Source of the DNA: Streptomyces sp. NRRL F-525
GTDB taxonomy: Bacteria > Actinomycetota > Actinomycetes > Streptomycetales > Streptomycetaceae
Direction of reading: 5' to 3'
NCBI RefSeq assembly: GCF_000716605.1
Contig: NZ_JNXE01000081.1
Span: 1-9,522, forward strand
Length of the DNA: 9,522 nt
Part shown: in pieces, positions 1 to 8,200 of the stretch
How the letters are laid out: each line of letters starts with the position of its first letter
How positions within the stretch are numbered: the first letter of the stretch is position 1
Notes under the pieces: generated by a model
Databases searched by the model: none
Told to the model about the DNA's origin: nothing
The model's input: only the letters and a program-made list of their open reading frames with translations
Made by a program: the position numbers and the translations under genes

Positions 1-505
1 CGTCACCGGCGATGACCACCGACGTCGGCCCGTTGACCGCCGCGACCTCAACCCGGCCCGCCCAGCGCTCCAAACGCTCCACGACGTCGGCCTCCGCCAG
101 CGCCACCGACGCCATACCCCCACGACCCGCGAGGCTCCCGGCGATGACCTGACTGCGCACCGCCACGATCCGGGCAGCGTCCTCCAGCGACAACGCACCC
201 GACACGCACGCAGCGGCAATCTCACCCTGGGAATGGCCGATCACCGCGTCGGGAACCACACCTACCGACGCCCACACAGCCGCAAGACCCACCATCACGG
301 CGAAGCTGGCGGGCTGCACCACATCGACCCGCTCCAGGAGTTCAGCCGGAGCGTCCCCCCGCAGCACATCCACGAGCGACCAGTCGACCCAACGCCCCAG
401 CGCCGCCGCACACTCGGCGACCCGCTCCGCGAACACCGGGGAGGAATCCAGGAGTTCACGACCCATACCAACCCACTGCGAACCCTGACCCGGAAACACC
501 AACAC
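1..505 (-). other. Acyltransferase domain, N-terminal part, predicted methylmalonyl-CoA type
   Basis: In the same frame as the KS end, after a linker of about 110 residues, the AT begins with [17 protein letters not shown] near 500. The nucleophile serine is in GHSQGEIAAA (plus coordinates 224-238), followed by RSQVIAGSLAGRGGMASVAL. GHSQG together with the RSQxI and LAGRGGM stretch is the established methylmalonyl-type pattern, unlike the malonyl AT of the upstream module. The second specificity motif (YASH or HAFH) lies beyond the window edge, so the prediction is partial; an ethylmalonyl-type AT would look similar here. Confidence 0.82.
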
Positions 506-831
506 CGTCCGACCAGCAGCCACCGCACTCCCACCACCGGTGACAACCAGAGGACTTGACTCGCCCCGCGCCAGCGCACGCAGCCCCGCAAACGCCTCCT
601 CCCGCGAACCAGCCGCCACCACCGCCCGCTCGGACAGCACCGCCCGCCGAGAGATCAGTGCACCAGCCACCCGCGACAGCGATTCCTCACCTGCCTCCAC
701 GAAGGACACCAGCCGCTCCGCCTGACCCGCCAACGCACCGACACTCCGCGCCGACACCACCAGCGGCACCACACCATCAGCCACCGGAGCACCAACCGCC
801 ACCGGCTCCGCCTCCCCGGCCGGCGGCTCCT

Positions 832-967
832 CCAGAACCAGATGCGCATTCGTCCCGCTCACACCGAAAGACGACACCGCAGCCCGACGCGGCCTACCCG
901 TGACCGGCCACTCCCGCGCCTCCGTCAACAACTCCACCGCACCCGCCGACCAGTCCACCTGCGACGA
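832..967 (-). other. Ketosynthase domain, detached C-terminal end in another frame
   Basis: Translated with codons whose lowest plus coordinate is 965, 962, 959 and so on, this stretch reads [20 protein letters not shown], then a [15 protein letters not shown] element, then TNAHLVLEE. This is the normal end of a PKS KS and aligns with residues 1034-1080 of the upstream protein. It is out of frame with the preceding KS part, so the domain is split both by missing sequence and by frame. Confidence 0.9.
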
Positions 968-1919
968 CCTGCTGAGAGGGACCGTTCGGGGCCGTCAGGC
1001 CGTTCGAGGCGCCGTCCTGGTTGACCGCCGAACCCCGCACCACCGCCAGCACCCGGTGGCCGTTCCGGCGTGCCTCCGACAGCCGCTCCAGGACGACCAT
1101 GCCCGCGCCCTCGGCCCAGCCGGTGCCGTCGGCGGCATCCGCGTACGACTTGCAACGGCCGTCGGCGGCAAGAGCGCGCTGGCGCGAGAACTCCATGAAC
1201 ATGCCTGGGCCGGCCATCACGGTCGCGCCGCCGGCCAGCGCCATCGAGCACTCCCCGCGGCGCAGCGCCTGCACGGCCAGGTGCATGGCCACGAGTGAGG
1301 ACGAGCAGGCCGTGTCGACGGTGACGGCCGGGCCCTCGAAGCCGAACACGTACGAGATGCGGCCCGAGGCCACGCTTCCGGTGGTGCCGGTTCCGGTGAA
1401 GCCTTCCAGTTCGGGCGGGATCGGACCGCCAGTGGCGTAGCCCTCGTTGATGACACCGACGAAGACGCCGACGTCCGCTCCCTTGAGTCCGGTCGCGTCG
1501 ACGCCCGCTCGCTCCATGGCCTCCCACGAGGTCTCCAGGAGCAGGCGCTGCTGCGGGTCCATCGCCACGGCCTCGCGCGGCGAGATCCCGAAGAAGCCCG
1601 CGTCGAAGAGCCCGGCCTCGTGCAGGAACCCGCCGCGGGTCACATACGACTTGCCGCTCTGCTCGGGGTCCTCGTCGAACAGGCTCTCAAGGTCCCAGCC
1701 GCGGTCGGTGGGGAAGCCGGAGACCCCGTCCCGGCCCTCGGTGGCCAGTCGCCACAGGTCCTCGGGTCCGGCGACCCCGCCCGGAAGCCGGCACGCCATC
1801 CCGACGATCGCGACCGGCTCCGACTTCTCGGCCTCAAGTTCCAGCACACGCTGCTGGGAGCGGCGTGCCTCGGCGAGGACGCGCTTGAGATAGTCGCGAA
1901 GCTTGCTTTCATCCGCCAT
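894..1919 (-). CDS. Truncated PKS product: N-docking domain plus ketosynthase lacking its C-terminal third
   Basis: This 341-residue frame is what would be translated from the second PKS gene as it stands. Residues 1-33 form an N-terminal docking coiled coil. Residues 34-317 are a typical KS N-terminal part with nucleophile Cys205 in DTACSSS, ending at APNGPSQQ. Residues 318-341 are a Gly-rich out-of-frame tail with no KS similarity, ending at TAG 894-896. Both KS histidines (EAHGTGT and NIGH type motifs) are absent, so condensation is not expected. The start is the ATG behind AGGAG, and the docking motif begins at residue 2. An intact KS is about 425 residues and would continue into AT and further domains. 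The protein would be non-functional if the sequence is correct; an assembly error is the main alternative. Confidence 0.85.
   Translation of the reverse strand: MADESKLRDYLKRVLAEARRSQQRVLELEAEKSEPVAIVGMACRLPGGVAGPEDLWRLATEGRDGVSGFPTDRGWDLESLFDEDPEQSGKSYVTRGGFLHEAGLFDAGFFGISPREAVAMDPQQRLLLETSWEAMERAGVDATGLKGADVGVFVGVINEGYATGGPIPPELEGFTGTGTTGSVASGRISYVFGFEGPAVTVDTACSSSLVAMHLAVQALRRGECSMALAGGATVMAGPGMFMEFSRQRALAADGRCKSYADAADGTGWAEGAGMVVLERLSEARRNGHRVLAVVRGSAVNQDGASNGLTAPNGPSQQVVAGGLVGGCGGVVDGGAGVAGHG
969..1820 (-). other. Ketosynthase domain, N-terminal two thirds
   Basis: Residues 34-317 of the truncated frame run from [15 protein letters not shown] through the nucleophile motif DTACSSS (Cys205) to [13 protein letters not shown]. 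From about residue 252 onward the protein is almost identical to the KS of the upstream module, including [21 protein letters not shown]. The native sequence stops abruptly at Gln317 (codon 969-971). Confidence 0.93.
1821..1919 (-). other. N-terminal docking domain (coiled coil)
   Basis: The first 33 residues begin [18 protein letters not shown] and continue as a charged heptad-like helix to ELEAEKSE, where the KS starts. KLRDYLKR is the characteristic start of class 1 N-terminal docking coiled coils in actinobacterial PKSs. It should pair with the acidic C-terminal docking domain of the protein encoded just upstream. Confidence 0.9.
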
Positions 1920-1988
1920 TGAGGTTCGGCTCCTAGAGGCTGTGGCGTCGGGTCAGCGGCTGCGGGGCGGCGGACGGGTCGGCGGTTG
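1920..1988 (-). promoter_or_regulatory. 69-base gap between PKS genes with ribosome binding site
   Basis: This short non-coding gap lies between the TAG of the upstream gene and the ATG at 1917-1919. On the minus strand it holds AGGAG (plus coordinates 1930-1934), ten bases before the ATG. That is a plausible Shine-Dalgarno site and supports this start. I see no convincing terminator hairpin or promoter, so co-transcription with the upstream gene is the simplest reading. Confidence 0.7.
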
Positions 1989-2204
1989 CTAGTTGCCGAA
2001 CTCCGTGTCGATGAGGTCGAAGAGTTCGTCGTCGGAGGCGGCGTCGAAGTCGAGCTCCTCCTCGGCGGGCGGGGTTCCGTTCGCCGTCGACCAGGCGGTC
2101 AGGAGGCCCTGCAGCCGGGTAGCGACCTGGGCGCGGGCCGAGTCGTCGGCGGGCGTCTCGGCCAACGTGGCTTCGAGCCTGCTCAGTTCGGCCAGCAGCG
2201 GATG
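1989..2204 (-). other. C-terminal docking domain
   Basis: Residues about 2440-2510 follow the final ACP. They contain a predicted amphipathic helical stretch around [14 protein letters not shown] and a second around [17 protein letters not shown] flexible segment follows, then a very acidic terminal helix with [14 protein letters not shown]. This matches the classical class 1 C-terminal docking domains of actinobacterial PKSs, which bind the N-terminal coiled coil of the next polypeptide. The next gene starts with exactly such a coiled coil, so the two proteins are likely cognate partners. Confidence 0.88.
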
Positions 2205-5200
2205 CGTTCCGGGCGTGGACTGTGCGGTGGGGTCGAGCCGACCGTGGAGGTACCGCGCGAGGGAGAGCGGCGCCGGGTAGTCGAAGACCACCGTGGCGGG
2301 GAGGGAGAGCCCCGTGGCGCCGCGGAGCCGGTTGCGCAGTTCGACCGACGTGAGCGAGTCGAAGCCGGTGTCCTTGAACGCCGTCTCCGGTCCGACCTGC
2401 TCCGGACCGGTGTGGCCGAGGACGATCGCCACCTGGCCGCGTACGAGGTCGAGCAGCAGAGCCTGCTGCTCGGTCACCGACAGACCGGCGAGCCGTGCGA
2501 CCAGTCCGCCGCCGTCACCGGCGCCGGTGCGGGCCTGCTGCCGGCCGGGGCGGACCAGTCCGCGCAGCAGCGGCGGGACTCCCCCGCCGAGCACGGCGTC
2601 GGCCCGGACCGCCCGCAGGTCGAGCCTGGCCGGTACGAGGAGGGCGGTGCTGTTGCCGGGGCCTGTGTCGAGACCGGCGTCGTCCGCGCCGACCCTGAGA
2701 GCCGCGTCGAACAGCTCCATGCCTTCGGCCGCTGTCAGGGGTTCCACACCGCCGCGGCGCCCGGTCCGGTCCGGGCCGGTCGCCGGGGCGCCGTCGGGGG
2801 CAGTGGGCTCCGGGGCGGCGAGCTGCTCCCAGGGACTCCAGGCCAGCGACAGGGCGGGCAGGCCCTCGGCACGGCGGCGGTGGGCCACCGCGTCGACGTA
2901 GGCGTTCGCCGCCGCGTAGGCGCCGGTACCCGCGCCCAGGAAGACGGACGAGGCGGACGACATGAGGACGAACGCCCTGAGTTGCGGGGCGAGTTCACGG
3001 GTCAGCTCGTCCAGGTGCCGGACCGCGGTGGCCTTCGGCGCGAAGACCTGGGCCAGCCGTTCCGGGGTCGTCTCGCCGATCAGGCCGACGTCGAAGACCC
3101 GGGCGGCGTGGACGACCGCGGTCAGCGGATGCTCGGCGGGTACGGAGGCCAGCAGCGCGGCGACCGCGTCCCGGTCGGTGACGTCGCACGCCACGACCGA
3201 CACCTCGGCCCCCTCGGCCGTCAACTGCGCCACGAGTTCCGTCGCGCCGTCGGCCTCCGGCCCTCGCCGCCCCGCGAGGACCAGGTGCCGGACACCGTGC
3301 TCCGCGACCAGGTGGCGGGCGGTCAGGGCACCGAGCGATCCGGTGCCGCCGGTGACGAGAACCGTGCCGTGGAGGTCGAGCGGGAGCCGCTCGGGGAGGG
3401 CGGCGGCAGGCTGTCCCGGCTGCTGCACCGGCGTACGGACAAGGCGCGGGACGGTCAGCGCCGTACCGACGACCGCCACCTGCGGTTCGCCACTCGCGAG
3501 GACGGCGTCCAGGAGAGTGGAACCGAGGGTGACGGGGCCCGGGGTGGTGGAGGCCGTGGAGTCGGGCGCCGCCGGGTCCAGGTCGAGGAGGACGATCCGC
3601 TCCGGGTTCTCTGCCTGGGCGGCACGAACCAGGCCCCAGACGGCCGCACCGGCCGGGTCGGTCGCTGCGGCGTCACCGCCCGCGGGCATCGCGCCACGGG
3701 TCACGACGATGAGCCGGGAACTCTCCAGTGTCTCGTCGGCCAGCCACGCCTGCGTCACCGCCAGGACCCGCGAGACCACGGCCGGAAGGACTCCCTCGTC
3801 CTCACCGCTCACGACACTGGCCCCACCGGCGATGGCTTCCAGGACCACCGCCGGTGGCACATCCGCCCCGCCCGTCAGAGCCGCCAGGTCCTCCGGGGTG
3901 GCTACGGTCACCGGGCGCTCCTCCGAGGCCACAACCGCCCCGGCGCTCTGCGACGGCAGCTCTGAGAGCGTGGTCCACTCGACGCGGAAGAGCCCGGGCC
4001 CGCCGTCACTCGTGGTGCCCGCCGCGGCCTCCAACTCGGCCGCGGACACCGGTCGTAGCGCGACGGAGTCGGCCGACAGCACCGCACCGCCCGTCTCGTC
4101 GACGGCGGTCAGCGACAGCGCGTCCGGCCCCTGCGGAGCGATCCGCACCCGAAGCGCCGTGGCGCCGACGGCGTGCAGCGTCAGCCCACGCCACTCGAGC
4201 GGCTGCCAGGTCCGCTCGCGGTCTTCCGGCGTGGCGCCCGACAGCAGCACCGGGTGCAGGGCCGCATCCAGCAAAGCAGGGTGAATACCGAACCGGGCAG
4301 CACTCTCCCGCTGCTCCTCCGGCAGAGCGACCTCGGCGAAGACCTCCTCACCACGCCGCCACACCGCCCGCAGGCCCTGGAACACCGGGCCGTGCTCATA
4401 GCCATGGGCGACCAGGTCGGCGTGCAGGCCTTCCCCATCGACCTTCTGGGCCCCGGGCGGGGGCCAGCTGGCGAAGTCGGCCCGTGCGCTGACGGCTGCC
4501 TTGGCCACCGCCCCGAGGACACCGGTGGCGTGGCGGACCCATGTCTCACCGTCCGTGGAGTCGGCCTCCGCGCCTTCACGGGTCGAGTAGATGTCGATGC
4601 TCCGCATGCCGTTCGCGCCCGGTCCGCCGACTGCGACCTGGACGCGGACACCGCCCTGCGCGGGGACGACCAGGGGCACCTCGATGACCAACTCTTCGAG
4701 CGTGCCGCAGCCGACTTCGTCACCGGCCCGGACCGCCAACTCGACCAGTCCAGCGCCAGGGACGACGACGACCCCGTCGACGGCATGGTCCGTGAGCCAC
4801 GCGTGCGTGCGCAGGGAGAGTCGAGAGGTGAAGACCAGCCCGTTGGAGTGCGGAAGCCTCACCACCGCACCGAGCATCGGGTGGTCGGCCTTGCCCTGCC
4901 CGAGAGAGGCCGCGTCCGTGCTGACGCCGGGCCGAAGCCAGTAGTGCTGGTGGTCGAAGGCATACGTCGGCAGGTCGAGATGCGAAGCACCCGCAACCGG
5001 CAACACCTTCGCCCAGTCGACCGACCCGCCGTGAACAAAGACCTCGGCGGTAGCGGCGAGGAGGGTCTGCGCCTCGGGACGACCGTCCCGCAGAGCCGCC
5101 ACACACGACGCCCGATCGCCCGCCGACTCCATCACCACACTCGACAGGGCCGCACCCGGGCCCAGTTCGATGACAACCACATCACCGTCGCCGGCCGCGG

Positions 5201-8200
5201 CCGCCACACCGTCGGCGAAACGCACGGGACGGCGGACGTGGTCGACCCAGTACTGCGGATCGGTGAGCTGACCCGGCTCGGCTAGCCGCCCCGTCACGTT
5301 GCACACCACCGGGAACTCCGGCTCCGACCACGACACTTGAGACAGCACAGCGGCGAACTCGTCAAGCATCGGCTCCATCAACACCGAATGGAACGCGTGA
5401 GAGACGCTCAGCCTCTTCGTCTTACGGCCCTGATCCCCGAGCTTCTCCACCACCGCCAGTACAGCGTCCTCTGCACCGGAAAGGACAACGGACGCGGGAC
5501 CGTTGACCGCCGCCAGGCCCACACCCTCACCCAACAGCCCGGCGACCTCGTCCTCCGACGCGGCCACCGCAATCATCGCGCCACCCAAGGGCAACGCCTG
5601 CATCAGCCGGCCCCGAGCCGCCACCACCGCAGCCGCATCCGCCAGCGACAGCACCCCGGCGACATGGGCCGCCACGATCTCACCGATGGAGTGGCCCATC
5701 ACCACATCCGGCTTGACACCCCACGACTCCACCAGCCGGAACAACGCAGTTTCCACGGCGAACAAACCCGCCTGCGTAAACACCGTCCGACTCAAATCAC
5801 CGGCATCACCCAGGACCACATCCCTGACCGGATGCTCCACCCAGCCCGACAGTTGCGCGTCCAGCACGGCACACGCCTCATCGAAGGCTTCCGCGAACAC
5901 CGGATAGCGCGCATACAACTCACGCCCCATCCCGACCCGCTGCGAACCCTGACCCGGAAACACCACCACCGTACGAACAGCCGAACCCCGGTTGCCCGTC
6001 ACCACCCCGTCGGCCGATTCGCCCCGCGCCAGCGCGCCGAACCCGGCAAGCGCGTCCTCCCGCGAACCGGCCACCACCACCGCACGCTCGGACAGCAGCG
6101 CCCGCTCCCCGATCAGCGCCCCCGCGATCTCCGGCAGGGTCGCACCATCAGCGGTACGGATGAACGACGCCAGTCGCTCGGCCTGGCCCGCCAGCGCACC
6201 CGCGCTCTTCGCCGATACGACCAGGGGCACCGCGCCCCCGGTCGGCGTTGCGGCCGGTTCGGCGAAGTCGTCCTGTGGCGCCTGCTCCAGGATCAGGTGC
6301 GCGTTGGTCCCGCTGAGCCCGAAGGAGGAGACACCCGCCCGGCGCGGTCGGCCGGTTTCGGGCCACGCCCGCGCCTCGGTGAGCAGTTCGACCGCGCCAG
6401 CCGACCAGTCCACCTGGGACGACGGAACGTCCACGTGCAGGGTGGGCGGCATCACGCCATGGCGCAGCGCCTCCACCGTTTTGATGACGCCGGCGACACC
6501 CGAGGCCGCCTGGGTGTGGCCGATGTTCGACTTCAGGGAGCCCAGCCAGAGCGGGCGCTCCGGATCGCGATCCCGCCCGTACGTGGCCAGCAGCGCCTGT
6601 GCCTCGATCGGGTCGCCCAGGACCGTGCCCGTCCCGTGTCCCTCGACCATGTCGATGTCCGACGTCGACAGGCCGACCGCGGCCAGCGCCTTGCGGATCA
6701 CCCGCTGCTGAGAAGGGCCGTTCGGGGCCGTAAGACCGTTGGACGCGCCGTCCTGGTTCACCGCGGAACCCCGTACGACCGCCAGCACCCGATGCCCGTT
6801 CCTGCGCGCCTCCGACAGACGCTCCAGTACGACCACGCCCGCGCCCTCGGCCCAGCCCGTACCGTCCGCGGCGTCCGCGTACGACTTGCACCGGCCGTCG
6901 ACCGCCAGACCCCGCTGCCGCGAGAACTGAACGAAGGCCCCGGGGCTGGTCATGACGGCCGCGCCGCTGGCGAGGGCGAGCGAGCACTCGCCCTGGCGGA
7001 GCGACTGCGAGGCCAGGTGGATGGCGACGAGCGAGGACGAGCAGGCCGTGTCGACGGTCACCGCCGGGCCCTCGAACCCGAACACGTACGACACACGCCC
7101 CGACGCCACGCTGGTGCCGGCACCGGTCGTGACGAAGCCCTCCAGTTCGGCGGGCACGTCGCTGCCCGAACCGTAGCCCTGGCCCATCAGGCCGGAGAAC
7201 ACCCCGACATCACGGCCCTTCAGCGTTCCCGGGTTGATACCGGCTCGCTCCAGTGCCTCCCACGACGTCTCCAGCAGCAACCGCTGTTGGGGGTCCATGG
7301 CGAGGGCCTCACGCGGCGAGATCCCGAAGAATCCCGGATCGAACAGACCGGCTCCCTGAAGGAACCCGCCCTGGTCGGCGTACGACGTACCCGCCTTGCC
7401 CGGATCCGCGTCGAACAGACCCTCGAGGTCCCAACCACGGTCCTCCGGGAAGCCCGACACCGCGTCCCGGCCCTCGCTGACCAGGCGCCACAGGTCCTCG
7501 GGGCTCGCCACTCCGCCCGGCAGGCGGCACGCCATGCCCACGATCGCGATCGGCTCACCGGGATCGGCCGGTGCCGCCGCGGGCGCGGCGGGCGATGCCG
7601 GGGCCGCGGTCTCCGGTGACACGCCGAGTTCATCGTGCAGATGGCGGGCGAGTGCGAGCGGCGTCGGGTGGTCGAAGACGACGGTGGCGGTCAGCTTGAG
7701 GCCGGTGGCCTCGCGGAGCCGGTTGCGCAGGTCGACCGAGGTGAGCGAGTCGAATCCGGTCTCGCGGAAGGCGGTCTCGACCGGTACACCGTCAGGTCCG
7801 GCGTGGCCGAGGACGGTCGCCGCTTGCGTACGGACGAGGTCGAGGAGCAGTGTTTCCTGCTCGTCGGCCGTCAGTCCGGTGAGCCGGGCGGCCAGGCCAC
7901 CGGTGCCGTCGCCCTCGGCGGCGGGGCGGGCGGTCTGCCGGGTGACCCGTATCAGACCCCGCAACAGTGGCTGGACCGCGCCGCCGGCGGTCGCGTCGGC
8001 GCGCATCGACCGTAGGTCGAGCTTGATCGGGACCAGCAGGGCCTCGCCGTTGCGCAGTGCGGCGTCGAACAGGTCCAGGCCCTCGGCCGACGTCAGGGCC
8101 CGGCTTCGGCTCCGGCTCACGCGCGCCCCGTCGGTGTCTCCCAGATGGGCGGTCATCGCGGTGGCCTGCTCCCACAGGCCCCAAGCCAGCGACTGGCCGG

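Larger units (their letters stand above)
1..1919 (-). pseudogene. Frame-disrupted modular type I PKS gene (KS-AT..., 3' end outside window)
   Basis: This is the whole remnant of the second PKS gene in the window. It starts at 1919 and reads N-docking, KS N-part (969-1820), a deletion/frameshift junction near 968, KS C-part (832-967), KS-AT linker (about 506-831) and the first part of an AT (1-505). The two halves are in different minus-strand frames. The second half is open for 322 codons (2-967) with no stop, and it has no ribosome binding site or sensible start of its own at the junction. By comparison with the intact KS upstream, positions equivalent to 6424-6704 are missing (281 bp, not a multiple of three). 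The absence of further decay suggests a recent lesion or a sequencing/assembly artefact. Further modules presumably follow beyond position 1. Confidence 0.8.

Noticed and set aside
894..1000. Programmed ribosomal frameshift joining the KS and AT halves
   Set aside because: There is no slippery run at the junction, and about 93 codons of essential KS sequence are absent from the DNA, so a frameshift could not produce a working domain.
925..1527. Minus-strand open frame of 200 codons beside the KS fragment
   Set aside because: It is an alternative-frame reading of the KS coding DNA, rich in Arg/Gly, and is not in the frame of either the KS or the AT part.
1920..1988. Terminator or promoter in the intergenic gap
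   Set aside because: I found no stable hairpin followed by a T run and no convincing -10/-35 pair; only a ribosome binding site is supported.
1986..3965. Plus-strand open frame of 659 codons
   Set aside because: Antisense to the KR, ACP and docking region of the PKS, with low-complexity composition and no family resemblance. It is a GC shadow.
3371..3992. Enoylreductase domain between the KR halves
   Set aside because: The interval is only about 207 residues and matches the KR structural subdomain. No ER NADPH motif is seen. The same holds for the first KR.
2962..4284. Plus-strand Ser/Thr/Ala-rich open frame of 440 codons
   Set aside because: Antisense shadow of the KR2/DH2 region in a second frame. 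Overlapping long frames in several phases are expected at this GC content.
5337..7619. Plus-strand open frame of 760 codons
   Set aside because: It lies wholly antisense to the well-defined KS and AT domains and has no recognisable domain. Its Arg/Gly/His-rich composition is typical of antisense frames in very GC-rich DNA.
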